The notes: a model not told the origin generated them from the letters alone. DNA of 64,000 nucleotides from Phycisphaerales bacterium (GCA_028279375.1 JANQNW010000009.1:86034-150033); one strand, 5' to 3'; shown: positions 1 to 9,271, numbered from the stretch's first letter. Made by a program: numbers and translations.

Positions 1-80
1 CCATGTAAATGATCGGCAAGCACAGGGCGCGGATCCGCGCAGCGCGGCGCTAACGTTCGGCGCGCTCGGGCCCTCCGTCC

Positions 81-2030
81 TCAGGACGGAATCGCATCGC
101 CCTCTGCAAACGGAAGGTCATCATGAAGCTGCATGCGCAGGTAATGCGCATATCGGCCGTCGACCTGAATGAGTTCCTCGTGCCGTCCGACCTCGACGAT
201 GCGACCGTGTTCGATCACCGCAATGCGACTGGCGTGGCGGACCGTGCTCAATCGATGCGCGATCACGAACGACGTGCGTCCCTTCATGAGATTGCGGAGT
301 GAGCTCTGAATGAGCGTCTCGCTCTCGCTGTCGAGATTGCTCGTTGCCTCGTCGAGAATGAGGACAGTGGGATCTGCGAGAATCGCGCGCGCGATGGCGA
401 GCCTCTGCTTCTGTCCGCCGCTGAGACGGACGCCCCGTTCACCGATCAGGGTTCTGTATCCCTCCGGGAACTCGGAGATGAATGAGTGGGCATTGGCGGC
501 GAGCGCCGCGGCGAGAATCGTGTCCTCATCGGCGTCAGGGCGCGAGTACGAGATGTTCTCTCCAATGGAGCCGTCGAAGAGAAAGACATCCTGCTCCACG
601 ATTCCAAGTATCCGGCGATAGCTCTCGACGTCGAACTCGCTGATTGATTGGCCGTCGAGCAGGACCTCTCCCTGGTCCGGGTCATAGAAGCGCGCGACCA
701 GATTGCAGAATGTCGTCTTGCCCGCGCCGCTCGGGCCCACCAGCGCGATCATCTCTCCCGGCGCCACATCGATGTTCACGTCCATGAGTGCAGGCGCATC
801 CGTGCCCGGGTAGGTGAACGTGACGCCCCGCATTTCGATGCTCCCTACGACAGAGGTGCGATCGACGCGACGCCTGCCGCGCGACTCCGAGAACTCCTTC
901 GACTCATCCAGCAGATCGAGGAGGCGATCGAATCCGGCGAGGTTCGTCTGCATGCTCGCTGCGCTTGCCGCGAGCGCCTCCAGCGGCGAAAGAAGCGCCA
1001 GCAGATACGCGCTGAACATCATGACATCGCCGATCAGGAGGCGGCCGCTCAGCACGGCGAGCCCGCCGTAGAGCAGGATGCCGGCGGAGGCGAGCGGGAT
1101 GAGCAGTTGCCACGACATATCCACCGCGCGCGCCCACCACCACGTGCGAAGCTCCATGCGCGCCAGGAGATGATTGCCGGTGACGAAGCGCCTGCTCTCG
1201 CCGCGCTCTCTGCTGAATCCGCGGACGATGCGCACGCCGCCGAACGCCTCCGTGGAGTGCGCATCGACCGTCTGCCGTGTGTGGCGGATGTCTCGATACA
1301 TCGGTCGGATGCGGCTGATCCATGTCTTGTGCGTCACCCACACGAGAGGAAGCAGCAGGATCGCGCCCACGAGCAGGAGCCAGTCCACGAACGCCAGGAT
1401 GATCAGTGTGCCGCTGAGCTGGGCGATCCCGCGCCACGGGTTGTAAATCGTGCTGAAAACCATCTCGCCGGCGCCGCCGGCGTCCTCGCGGAGGATGCTC
1501 GCGACGCCGCCGCTCTTGAGCGCATGCACGCGATGGAGGGGTAGCCGGACGGCGTGCTCGAAGGCGAGCTTGCGAAGGCGCACCTGCATCCGCTTTGTCA
1601 CAAGCGTCGTCTGCCAGCGTCCCCACATGCCGATGCCGACAGAAAGCACGGAGAGCGTGACCATCGCGCCGGCCGTCATCCAGAGGAGGGTCTCCCGAGT
1701 CCTGCCCTCAGCGAACCACGCCGGCAGCGCTGCGGGCCCCGGAGACTCGGCGAGGATGAAGTCAACAACCACCTTGATGGCGAACGGCATGGCCAGCCCG
1801 ATCGCCGTCGCAATCGTCAGCGTGATGAGGGAGAGAACGACCTTGAGCCGATGCCCCTGGAGCAGACGCCAGAATCGCCCGAGCAGATCCCCGAATGACC
1901 GCGACCGCTGGCTGCGAATCTGGTCCGCCGATCGCAGGTGGCGATCCGCCTGGGGCTGCCCCCGCCGCGCGCGGCGCTCCTTCAGGTAACGACCGAATCG
2001 CGCTCCACTTGTGTCATCTCTGGGCCGCAT
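81..2030 (-). CDS. ABC exporter, fused permease and ATPase
   Basis: Predicted inner-membrane ABC half-exporter of the MsbA/multidrug type, expected to work as a homodimer. An N-terminal six-helix ABC membrane domain (about residues 60-370) is followed by an ATP-binding domain. I see Walker A GPSGAGKTT near residue 431, signature LSGGQKQR near 536, Walker B LILDEATS near 557 and an H-loop in IAHRLST. At 649 residues it is slightly longer than MsbA because of a basic, Arg-rich N-terminal stretch of about 50 residues. The frame stays open to a TTG at 2180, but I choose ATG 2030 because the box TACGAT ends exactly 6 nt upstream, the arrangement seen at several other starts here. It diverges from the cyclophilin gene. 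Nothing in the sequence shows the substrate. Confidence 0.85.
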   Translation of the reverse strand: MRPRDDTSGARFGRYLKERRARRGQPQADRHLRSADQIRSQRSRSFGDLLGRFWRLLQGHRLKVVLSLITLTIATAIGLAMPFAIKVVVDFILAESPGPAALPAWFAEGRTRETLLWMTAGAMVTLSVLSVGIGMWGRWQTTLVTKRMQVRLRKLAFEHAVRLPLHRVHALKSGGVASILREDAGGAGEMVFSTIYNPWRGIAQLSGTLIILAFVDWLLLVGAILLLPLVWVTHKTWISRIRPMYRDIRHTRQTVDAHSTEAFGGVRIVRGFSRERGESRRFVTGNHLLARMELRTWWWARAVDMSWQLLIPLASAGILLYGGLAVLSGRLLIGDVMMFSAYLLALLSPLEALAASAASMQTNLAGFDRLLDLLDESKEFSESRGRRRVDRTSVVGSIEMRGVTFTYPGTDAPALMDVNIDVAPGEMIALVGPSGAGKTTFCNLVARFYDPDQGEVLLDGQSISEFDVESYRRILGIVEQDVFLFDGSIGENISYSRPDADEDTILAAALAANAHSFISEFPEGYRTLIGERGVRLSGGQKQRLAIARAILADPTVLILDEATSNLDSESETLIQSSLRNLMKGRTSFVIAHRLSTVRHASRIAVIEHGRIVEVGRHEELIQVDGRYAHYLRMQLHDDLPFAEGDAIPS

Positions 2031-2036
2031 CCAGCA

Positions 2037-2042
2037 ATCGTA
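2037..2042 (-). promoter_or_regulatory. -10 box of leaderless ABC exporter gene
   Basis: TACGAT on the minus strand, then TGCTGG and the ATG at 2030. A start 6-7 nt after a -10 box would fall on the start codon. No convincing -35 is visible. Confidence 0.5.
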
Positions 2043-2096
2043 TACCCCGTCGAACGCCTCGCGCCGCGTCCAGTCGCAGGAGTCGACGGGTGGCTC

Positions 2097-2102
2097 TAGA
2101 CT
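2097..2102 (+). promoter_or_regulatory. Candidate -10 box for cyclophilin gene
   Basis: TAGACT on the plus strand, about 78 nt before the cyclophilin ATG. It would leave a leader of about 70 nt carrying a GGAG ribosome site. The -35 is not clear. Confidence 0.35.
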
Positions 2103-2179
2103 GTGCGGTTCGCTCGCAGGCGTGATGTCAGCGCCACGCGGGCCCGAATCCAGCGAGACCTCTGACGGAGCACGCATCA

Positions 2180-2818
2180 ATGAGCGTCCTCAATATTCGG
2201 AATTCAACGATCACAATCTTCGCCATGCTGCTCGTCGCCGCGATCGCGCTCACGCCCGACGCCGCACGCGCTCAGGATGGCGACTCCGGCTCGGCCCAGG
2301 AGGAGGCGTTTGTGTACGTCAAGATGAAGACGTCGAAGGGCGACATCGTGCTCGAACTCAATCAGGAGAAGGCGCCGATCTCCGTTGAGAACTTTCTGAA
2401 GTATGTGGATGAGGAGTTCTACAACGGCACGGTTTTCCATCGTGTGATGAAAGGCTTCATGATCCAGGGAGGCGGATTCACCGACGCCACCTCGCGCAAG
2501 CCGACGAATCCTCCGATCAAGAATGAATGGCGAAACGGCCTGAAGAACAAGCGCGGGACAATCGCGATGGCGCGCACGCAGGTGCACGACTCCGCCACGT
2601 CGCAGTTCTTCATCAATCACGCGGACAATGCCTTCCTCGACCAACCGCGCGATGGCGCCGCGTACGCCGTCTTTGGTGAGGTTGTCGAGGGCATCGAGGT
2701 CGTGGATGCGATCGCAGACGTTCCCACGCGTCGCGTCGGCCCACAGGCGAACTATCCGGTTGAGAAGATCGAGATCATGGAGGTCGTGCTCCTCGAGGAT
2801 TACGCGCCGGAAGGCTGA
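2180..2818 (+). CDS. Exported cyclophilin-type peptidyl-prolyl isomerase
   Basis: Cyclophilin-type cis-trans prolyl isomerase, probably a periplasmic folding catalyst. The N-terminus is a signal peptide (hydrophobic AMLLVAAIALT, likely cleavage after ARA near residue 31). The single catalytic domain spans about residues 45-205. It keeps FHRVMKGFMIQGGGF with the catalytic Arg, the GTIAMART segment and SATSQFFIN. 212 residues is typical of an exported bacterial PpiA-like enzyme. GGAG lies 9 nt before the ATG. The gene is monocistronic: it diverges from the ABC exporter and ends at a strong terminator. Family assignment is firm; the subcellular site is inferred from the signal peptide. Confidence 0.93.
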   Translation: MSVLNIRNSTITIFAMLLVAAIALTPDAARAQDGDSGSAQEEAFVYVKMKTSKGDIVLELNQEKAPISVENFLKYVDEEFYNGTVFHRVMKGFMIQGGGFTDATSRKPTNPPIKNEWRNGLKNKRGTIAMARTQVHDSATSQFFINHADNAFLDQPRDGAAYAVFGEVVEGIEVVDAIADVPTRRVGPQANYPVEKIEIMEVVLLEDYAPEG

Positions 2819-2851
2819 TCTCCGGTGCGCATCGCTCGATCACACTCGAAC

Positions 2852-3688
2852 TCAGACGCCGGTCGCTGAGACCGGCGTTTTTTCATGCGCGGTCTGCTTC
2901 GTCAAGACGCCTCGCATGGAGGTCACGGCTCGACCGCCGAGAAGGACGCGATCGCCGGCCACGCGAACCCGAAGATCGCCGCCCCTCGCTGAGGCCTGGT
3001 GCGCCAGGAGCGTCGTCTTCCCGAGGCGCTCGCTCCACAGGGGCCCGATTGTGCAATGCGCCGAACCGCAGACAGGATCTTCGTCGATCCCGCACGCCGG
3101 CGCGAAATAGCGGGACACACAGTCGTACGCGCCCTCACCGGGGGCCGTCACCGCAACGCCGAGAATGTCGGGAAGAAGCGCCAGACGCGACAGGTCAGGC
3201 GCGAGCGACCGCACCGTCTCAGCGTCCTCCACCTCGACAACGAGAGAGCCGTTCGAGTTCCTGTGCACGCTTATCACGCGCGCCCCGATGATCTCTTCCA
3301 GATCGGAGGGCGGCGGGCAGGACTCCGGCGTCGCGATTGGAAGGTCGATCTCGATCAACGCGCCGTCGCGACGGCAGCGCAAATCACCGCGCTTCGTTGC
3401 GAACACCACATCCTCACCGGAGTCGACAAGCCCTTCGCTCCAGACTGCATGCGCCGCGGCCATCGTCGCATGCCCGCAGATATGCACCTCCATGGTCGGC
3501 GCGAACCAGCGCAGATGCAGCGAATCGTTTGTGACACGCAGGAACGCCGTCATCGGCGCCCCGAGTTCATTCGCGACAGCCCGCAGCCAGACTTCCTCAC
3601 GATCCGACGCGAGGATGACAACAGCGGCAGGATTGCCGGTGAACGGACCGGAAGCGAATGCGTCAATGAGAAGGACTCGCTCGCTCAT
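2852..3688 (-). CDS. PhzF-family isomerase-like protein
   Basis: PhzF/YHI9 family (diaminopimelate epimerase fold) protein of 278 residues, normal length. Family marks: DAFASGPFTGNPAAVV near the N-terminus, ICGHATMAAAHA around residue 70, and CGIDEDPVCGSAHC in the C-terminal half. The segment that carries the catalytic Glu in PhzF (NLSET...F) reads GAPMTAF here, putting Met46 where Glu is expected. The enzyme may therefore be altered or inactive; I aligned this by eye. Start ATG 3688 follows TACGAT by exactly 6 nt; the frame is open upstream to 3757. The last ~9 codons are read from the terminator of the convergent cyclophilin gene. Substrate unknown. Confidence 0.82.
   Translation of the reverse strand: MSERVLLIDAFASGPFTGNPAAVVILASDREEVWLRAVANELGAPMTAFLRVTNDSLHLRWFAPTMEVHICGHATMAAAHAVWSEGLVDSGEDVVFATKRGDLRCRRDGALIEIDLPIATPESCPPPSDLEEIIGARVISVHRNSNGSLVVEVEDAETVRSLAPDLSRLALLPDILGVAVTAPGEGAYDCVSRYFAPACGIDEDPVCGSAHCTIGPLWSERLGKTTLLAHQASARGGDLRVRVAGDRVLLGGRAVTSMRGVLTKQTAHEKTPVSATGV
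2856..2883 (+). terminator. Rho-independent terminator after cyclophilin gene
   Basis: Perfect 9-bp stem ACGCCGGTC/GACCGGCGT with a GCTGA loop, followed by six T on the plus strand. It also encodes the last codons of the convergent phzF-like gene. Confidence 0.9.
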
Positions 3689-3694
3689 GCGCGC

Positions 3695-3700
3695 ATCGTA
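3695..3700 (-). promoter_or_regulatory. -10 box of leaderless phzF-like gene
   Basis: TACGAT on the minus strand, then GCGCGC and the ATG at 3688. Same 6-nt spacing as at other apparent leaderless starts in this window. Confidence 0.5.
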
Positions 3701-3762
3701 GGCGCGGCGAAGATGGACATCGTCGCGCCGCTCACGCGAACCCCGGATCGAACGCATCCGCG

Positions 3763-4539
3763 TCAGTCACACGGGCCCCACGATCCGAGCAGGTCGGCCA
3801 GGTCAGACGGCCCGACTCGACCGGTGCAGTCAAGGTCGCCAGAATTGTCGACCCCACCCCAGAGAACCAGCAGCAATGCGACATCGGACTCATCAACCAC
3901 CCGGTCGCCGTTCAGATCCGGGCAGGTGGGAACCAGATCGATCAGCAGGGTCGGCCGCTTCTCCAGCGGATTCTCATACGAACTCGAGTACACGCTGGCG
4001 CCTTCCCGAACGAGCGCGCCCTCAGGTGACTCGTCCACGCGTCCCTGCACGCCGAAGAACTGGTTCCCCCGCAATATGTCCTGTCGCACGAGTTCGGTGA
4101 CGTCGACCTCGAAGACGCCTGCTCCCGGATCAGGTTCGATCACGATGAGAGGCTCCTCGTCGAGACCGGCCGCGAAGTCGACCGGCCTCAGCCTGCCGTC
4201 GGTCACGGTGTTCACGTGCTGAAATGAGGTCTCAATGTCGCCCGGAACTCCCGTTGTCGTGAGAACAAGCCGGGCTGATCGGACATCGCGCGGATCAGCA
4301 ATTTGGAAGATCGCCCACTCGAAGTGGACGCGACGCGCCGTGAACTGATCGCCGGTGAGTAGGAGTTCGAACGACGCGAAGATCTCCCGGCCCGGAGGAA
4401 CGAACTCGATGGCGTCGCCGACCTGGTCGCCGTCGGAGTCGATCACGAGCCCGGCGACCCGTGGCGGAGTATCCGTCGGGCAAACGCCGTGAGAGGCGAC
4501 GATGACGCTGGCGGCGAAGGCGACGCTCATCGCCAACAT
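3763..4539 (-). CDS. Secreted protein with dockerin-like C-terminal repeats
   Basis: Exported protein of 258 residues. A signal peptide (MLAMSVAFAASVIVASHG) is followed by a region of about 170 residues, possibly a DNRLRE-type beta-sandwich with alternating hydrophobic strands. It ends in two dockerin-like repeats, DLNGDRVVDESDVALLL...WGG and DLDCTGRVGPSDLADLL...WG, separated by a short linker. Such short Asp-rich repeats are common at the ends of secreted Phycisphaerae proteins and probably bind calcium. ATG 4539 has a strong ribosome site (GGAGG, 6 nt spacing), better than the upstream start at 4599. The gene diverges from murD. The function of the main domain is unknown. Confidence 0.78.
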   Translation of the reverse strand: MLAMSVAFAASVIVASHGVCPTDTPPRVAGLVIDSDGDQVGDAIEFVPPGREIFASFELLLTGDQFTARRVHFEWAIFQIADPRDVRSARLVLTTTGVPGDIETSFQHVNTVTDGRLRPVDFAAGLDEEPLIVIEPDPGAGVFEVDVTELVRQDILRGNQFFGVQGRVDESPEGALVREGASVYSSSYENPLEKRPTLLIDLVPTCPDLNGDRVVDESDVALLLVLWGGVDNSGDLDCTGRVGPSDLADLLGSWGPCD

Positions 4540-4594
4540 CGAGAACCTCCATTCGGCGCAACGAAGAACATCGCGTTGGATCCTAGCGCGGGCG

Positions 4595-4600
4595 TACACT
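4595..4600 (+). promoter_or_regulatory. Candidate -10 box for murD
   Basis: TACACT ends 9 nt before the murD ATG at 4610, so a transcript would have a leader of only 2-3 nt or none. Confidence 0.4.
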
Positions 4601-4609
4601 CGTCATCGA

Positions 4610-6025
4610 ATGCTGAACGCATCCGAAATACATGGCCGCCAGGCGCTGGTGATGGGGCTCGGGCGATTTGGGGGCGGCGCTGGCGTGACACATTGGCTCG
4701 TTGAGCCGGGCGCCAGCGTGCTCCTGACCGACCTGTCCTCCGCAGACGCGTTGCAGTCAGCGATCACTCCGATCGTCTCGCTCATTGAGGCGGGAAGCGT
4801 GGAGACCCGTCTGGGAGAGCATCGAGTCGAGGATTTCGAGCGCGCTGACCTGGTCGTGGCGAACCCCGCGGTTCCCGCCCCTTGGGATAATGAGTTCCTC
4901 AACGCCGCGCGCCTCGCAGGGATCCCGATCACAACGGAGATTGGACTCGTCGCGGCGAATCTGCCCTCGAGAGAACGTGTGATTGGTGTCACGGGATCCG
5001 CCGGCAAATCGACGACCAGCGCCATGATCGCGCACATTCTCGAGAGGGCGCTCGATGACGAACACGTCTGGCTCGGAGGCAACATCGGAGGCTCGCTCCT
5101 GCCGTCATTGCGCGATATCGGAGCGCAGGATTGGATCGTGCTCGAGCTGTCGAGCTTCATGCTGCATTGGCTCGGTCAGCCCGCCGGCTCTGGATGGTCG
5201 CCGGGAATCGCCGTAATGACGAATCTCGCGCCGAATCACCTGGACTGGCACGGTTCGTTCGAGCACTATCGCGAGAGCAAAGCGCAGATTCTCGCGTCGC
5301 AGCGCGCTGGAGATCTCGCGCTTTTCGGCGACGAGTCGACGCGACGCGAGTTCAGCGGCTGGCTCGTCGAGGGCGTCAATGCGCAAGCGCCCAGGCGCGA
5401 CGAGAGCAGGGGACGCATCGATCTGGAGATACCCGGCCGCCATAATCAGGCGAACGCCGAACTCGCGTGCGCCACGGCGGTGAGCGCGCTCGGTCTCGAG
5501 AGACCATCACAGCTTGAGCGCGCCCTTCACGATTTCAGGGGTCTTCCGCATCGGCTCGAACTGGTGACGGCGTTCGCGCCGAACCCCGGCGATCCGCCGA
5601 TCCGGTTCTTCAACGACTCGAAATCGACGACACCGGAGGCTGCGATGCGTGCGGTTGACGCGATCGCAGATGAGTCGCGGAAAGGCGCCCGGAGCATTCA
5701 TCTCATCGCCGGAGGGCACGGCAAGGGGGTGGATCTCAGCGCTTTGGCCGCGCGCGCGTCCGAGCTGGCAGGCCTCTATGCGATCGGGGCCACCGGTGAG
5801 GCCCTCGTGGGCTCGGCGCCTTCCGGAGGGCCGGCATTCCACGATGGCACGCTCGATCGCGCCTTCGAGCACGTCATGCGACGAGTCCGGCCGGGCGACG
5901 TGGTCCTCTTGAGCCCCGGGTGCGCCTCGTGGGATCAGTTCGCCAGCTTCGAGGAGCGAGGGGCCAGATTCGCCTGCCTCGCCTGTGAGGCTGAAGAGGC
6001 CAGTTTGAGCGGGTCAAAAAGTTAG
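4610..6025 (+). CDS. murD: UDP-N-acetylmuramoyl-L-alanine:D-glutamate ligase
   Basis: Cytoplasmic Mur ligase adding D-Glu to UDP-MurNAc-L-Ala, the second amino acid step of peptidoglycan precursor synthesis. The 471-residue length is usual. An N-terminal Rossmann domain (VMGLGRFGGG) is followed by the central ATPase domain with P-loop GVTGSAGKST (about 125-134), then TNLAPNHLDWHGS with the HYRESKAQI segment that includes the lysine normally carbamylated. The C-terminal domain carries NDSKSTTPEA. The P-loop is GSAGKST instead of the usual GTNGKST. It stands alone, away from any division and cell-wall cluster. ATG 4610 is chosen from the nearby TACACT box; the frame is open to 4502. Its stop codon lies inside the palindrome upstream of recA. 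Confidence 0.93.
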   Translation: MLNASEIHGRQALVMGLGRFGGGAGVTHWLVEPGASVLLTDLSSADALQSAITPIVSLIEAGSVETRLGEHRVEDFERADLVVANPAVPAPWDNEFLNAARLAGIPITTEIGLVAANLPSRERVIGVTGSAGKSTTSAMIAHILERALDDEHVWLGGNIGGSLLPSLRDIGAQDWIVLELSSFMLHWLGQPAGSGWSPGIAVMTNLAPNHLDWHGSFEHYRESKAQILASQRAGDLALFGDESTRREFSGWLVEGVNAQAPRRDESRGRIDLEIPGRHNQANAELACATAVSALGLERPSQLERALHDFRGLPHRLELVTAFAPNPGDPPIRFFNDSKSTTPEAAMRAVDAIADESRKGARSIHLIAGGHGKGVDLSALAARASELAGLYAIGATGEALVGSAPSGGPAFHDGTLDRAFEHVMRRVRPGDVVLLSPGCASWDQFASFEERGARFACLACEAEEASLSGSKS

Positions 6026-6042
6026 GGGAATATTCACCTAAC
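6021..6042. promoter_or_regulatory. 22-bp palindrome upstream of recA, candidate operator
   Basis: Near-perfect 22-bp inverted repeat: outer arms GTTAGG and CCTAAC around the core GAATATTC, with one mismatched pair. It overlaps the murD stop codon and ends 4 nt before the recA -35 box. No T-run follows, so an operator fits better than a terminator. LexA is the obvious candidate binder, but this is inference. Confidence 0.55.
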
Positions 6043-6046
6043 ATCC

Positions 6047-6088
6047 TTGACGTCCGAGAAGCGAACCGTATCCTGACGTTCACCGAAC
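6047..6088 (+). promoter_or_regulatory. recA promoter with operator-like GTTC-ACC-GAAC
   Basis: TTGACG at 6047-6052, 16-bp spacer, TATCCT at 6069-6074: one of the clearest -35/-10 pairs here. The 11-bp palindrome GTTCACCGAAC (6078-6088) lies over the predicted start site near 6081, a good place for a repressor. Confidence 0.65.
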
Positions 6089-6281
6089 ATTGACCCTCGA
6101 TGGAGACACGGATATGGTCGCGACCGCAGATCGAAAGAGACCCGCAGGTGAGGCCCCCAAGGCGATGTCCAAGGATCGGACTCAGGGCGTCAGCGGGCGT
6201 CAGGCAAAGAGCCTGAAGCCTGAAAACGCTCGTCCTGCTGCGAACAATCAGAAGCCACCTCAATCACGGAAGGAATCGCCA

Positions 6282-7376
<1,095 letters not shown>

Positions 7377-7409
7377 AGGTCCTTGTCCTGAACAGATGCG
7401 AATATCGAG

Positions 7410-7446
7410 CCGGCCCTGCCCGTTGGAATCGGGGAGGGCCGGTCTT
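7410..7446 (+). terminator. Probable recA terminator
   Basis: Stem CCGGCCCT (7410-7417) pairs with AGGGCCGG (7435-7442), with extra CCC/GGG pairing inside the loop. Only a weak T-rich tail (TCTTC) follows. Confidence 0.55.
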
Positions 7447-7707
7447 CATACGCCCCCGCATCCCGAGTCTCAGGGGGGAGAAAGGCCCCGTAGCGGGCCT
7501 TGAAGCCAGTTTCTCATGCAGTTTCTTACTGACTTCCGGAAACCTCTTCTTTACGCATTGCGAAGCATTGAGAGAATGTCCCGGCAGATGGTCCATCCTG
7601 ACTCCGGTCCTCGTTCCTTCAGGACTGCCCATTCCGACGCGTTCAGAGGCGATTCCCGCTGGGTTTGCCTTTTGGATGTCGCTGGATATGCTGCCGCGTC
7701 TCTCGCC
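7447..7707. other. Intergenic region between recA and tRNA-Leu
   Basis: No coding sequence is supported. Two open frames cross this region on opposite strands, but neither has a ribosome site or a recognisable protein, and the plus-strand one runs through the tRNA. It presumably holds the tRNA promoter. Confidence 0.5.
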
Positions 7708-7793
7708 GCGGCTGTGGCGGAATTGGCAGACGCGCTAGGTTCAGGTCCTAGTGGGGGTAAAACCCCGTGGAGGTTCGACTCCTCTCAGCCGCA
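7708..7793 (+). tRNA. tRNA-Leu(CAG)
   Basis: 86-nt class II tRNA. Acceptor GCGGCTG pairs with CAGCCGC, discriminator A. Anticodon stem CTAGG/CCTAG encloses TTCAGGT, giving anticodon CAG (reads CUG). A long variable arm (GGGGGTAAAACCCC) and T arm GGAGG-TTCGACT-CCTCT are clear. CCA is not encoded. Confidence 0.96.
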
Positions 7794-7937
7794 TTCGATG
7801 TCGGTGCTTCCGACCCCGGCGCCCGTTGGCGCTTGGCGTCGGCCGGAGAGCGCTATCATTGAACCCTGCGGTGCTCAGTTGGGGGAGACGACGTCTCAGA
7901 GGCGTCAGCGAGTTGGGGGCAGATCAGGGCCCGGTCG

Positions 7938-7965
7938 GACATTTAAGTGTCGATCGTGCTAGTTT
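7938..7965 (+). promoter_or_regulatory. Candidate promoter and palindrome before prepilin-like gene
   Basis: The 14-bp imperfect palindrome GACATTTAAGTGTC (7938-7951) lies 8 nt before TAGTTT (7960-7965), a possible -10 about 55 nt from the start codon. The palindrome occupies the expected -35 position. Confidence 0.35.
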
Positions 7966-8020
7966 GAGAACGCGCTGGCGTGCGCGAGACACGCGCAGCC
8001 AGGAATAGGAGATCCCTCGC

Positions 8021-9112
8021 ATGAACAAGCGTCGTCAAGGCTTTACGCTCGTTGAGCTCCTGGTGGTGATCAGCATCATCGCCCTGCTCATCGGCATGGT
8101 CCTCCCGGCATTGGGAGAGGCCCGCCGCTCCACTCGTGTCCTCCTTGACGTTGCTGACATGAATCAGCACGGCAAGATGAAGGAGAGCTTCGCCGCTGAC
8201 CAGAAGGGCCGCATGCCCAACGCGCCTCCCGGCACGAACGCCGGTCGCCGCGCTGCGAACTCCGCCGGCAACACCGGCTCTCGTTCGCATCCTGCGATCT
8301 TCTGGGCACACCCGCTCTACCCGCACAACGGCTGGGAGATCCCCGAAGGTCTCAAGCATCAGGACGTGCAGCGCGCGTACCACATCGCGTTCGGCGAGTA
8401 CGCGATCGATGGTGAGCGATTCGACCTGCTCGACGAGATGTTCACTTCGTCGGGTTTCTCCGAGTGGCTGCCCATGGGCGGCTACTGGGCTGGTCTGAAG
8501 AGCCGTTCCTACGGCCTCGACTACCCCGATGACTTCTCGGCTGCCGGCAGCGGTGGTGAGACGACTCGTGCGTTCTTCTCGTCAGAGCTTCCTGAGACGA
8601 TCGACGAAGGCGGCGCCTGGATTCTGAATCCCAGCTATCGCTACACCATCGTCGGCATCATGGGTGACAGCCTCTGGGATCGACAGCCCGGCAACTTCTG
8701 GACCGGCGTTCGTGACACGAGCAACCCCTTCGGCGGCGACACGGCTCAGGCCGGTTGGTCGCAGCGCGAGTGGTGGCCCTTCCGTGCGTACGTCCAGTCG
8801 AGCGACATCGTGCACCCCTCCAAGAAGGTCATGTTCTACGGCCTCTTCGCGGCGCACAATCGCAATGCGTTCCTCTACAGCAGCCCCGGCGCGACTGTCG
8901 CCGTCTCCATGTGCGATGGCTCGGCCAAGCAGGTCAAGACCTTCGACGTGATGCCTGATCCGAACGATCGTGAGTATCGCGACGCGATCTCCAATGGCGA
9001 GCTGTACGCCACCACCCTTGATTACCAGTGGAATGATCCTTCCATCGGCGGCGGCGGCCCCGCGTGGTACGCGGCGTGCGTCGGCGGCCCGAAGGGACGT
9101 GACTTCCGCTAA
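8021..9112 (+). CDS. Type II prepilin-like secreted protein
   Basis: Prepilin-like protein of 363 residues. After a short basic leader (MNKRRQ) comes the prepilin peptidase site [19 protein letters not shown] with Glu at position 5 of the mature protein, then one hydrophobic helix. The rest (about residues 40-363) is a large extracytoplasmic domain rich in Trp, Tyr and Gly. Near the end SMCDGSAKQ resembles the H-X9-DG region of planctomycete DUF1559 proteins, to which this is probably related. GGAG lies 9 nt before the ATG. The gene seems to be transcribed alone. These proteins are present in many copies in planctomycetes and their role is mostly unknown; a pseudopilin in secretion or pilus assembly is the family-level guess. 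Confidence 0.8.
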   Translation: MNKRRQGFTLVELLVVISIIALLIGMVLPALGEARRSTRVLLDVADMNQHGKMKESFAADQKGRMPNAPPGTNAGRRAANSAGNTGSRSHPAIFWAHPLYPHNGWEIPEGLKHQDVQRAYHIAFGEYAIDGERFDLLDEMFTSSGFSEWLPMGGYWAGLKSRSYGLDYPDDFSAAGSGGETTRAFFSSELPETIDEGGAWILNPSYRYTIVGIMGDSLWDRQPGNFWTGVRDTSNPFGGDTAQAGWSQREWWPFRAYVQSSDIVHPSKKVMFYGLFAAHNRNAFLYSSPGATVAVSMCDGSAKQVKTFDVMPDPNDREYRDAISNGELYATTLDYQWNDPSIGGGGPAWYAACVGGPKGRDFR

Positions 9113-9121
9113 GTCCGACGT

Positions 9122-9139
9122 CAGCCGACCCTTCGGCTG
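9122..9139 (+). terminator. Hairpin after prepilin-like gene
   Basis: Perfect 7-bp stem CAGCCGA/TCGGCTG with a CCCT loop, 10 nt after the stop. No T-run follows, so termination is uncertain. Confidence 0.4.
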
Positions 9140-9265
9140 GTGTTCAATCGATGACGCATTGGCGGCGCTCGGGACGAGAGCAGGCAATCTGCACCGTTCC
9201 GGGCGCCGCTTTTCTTACGCCCTGGCCACGTTCTCAGGTGCAGGGCGGCCGAGATGCCGACTCGG

Positions 9266-9271
9266 TACAAT
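9266..9271 (+). promoter_or_regulatory. Candidate -10 box for small membrane protein
   Basis: TACAAT, 71 nt before the GTG at 9343. No clear -35. Confidence 0.4.

Noticed and set aside
648..1544. Plus-strand frame of 298 codons opposite the ABC exporter
   Set aside because: Arg/His-rich translation with no motif, entirely opposite a well-supported ABC transporter; typical high-GC shadow frame.
2031..2180. Longer ABC exporter start (TTG 2180)
   Set aside because: It would share its start with the divergent cyclophilin gene, and the extra residues are not transporter-like. The TACGAT box points to ATG 2030.
6021..6042. The recA-side palindrome as a murD terminator
   Set aside because: It is self-complementary almost to the centre and has no T-run after it, so it is a poor terminator; kept as an operator candidate.
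7877..7919. Direct repeat AGTTGGGGG (7877-7885 and 7911-7919) before the prepilin-like gene
   Set aside because: Only two 9-nt copies in a G-rich stretch; could be chance, no further copies seen.
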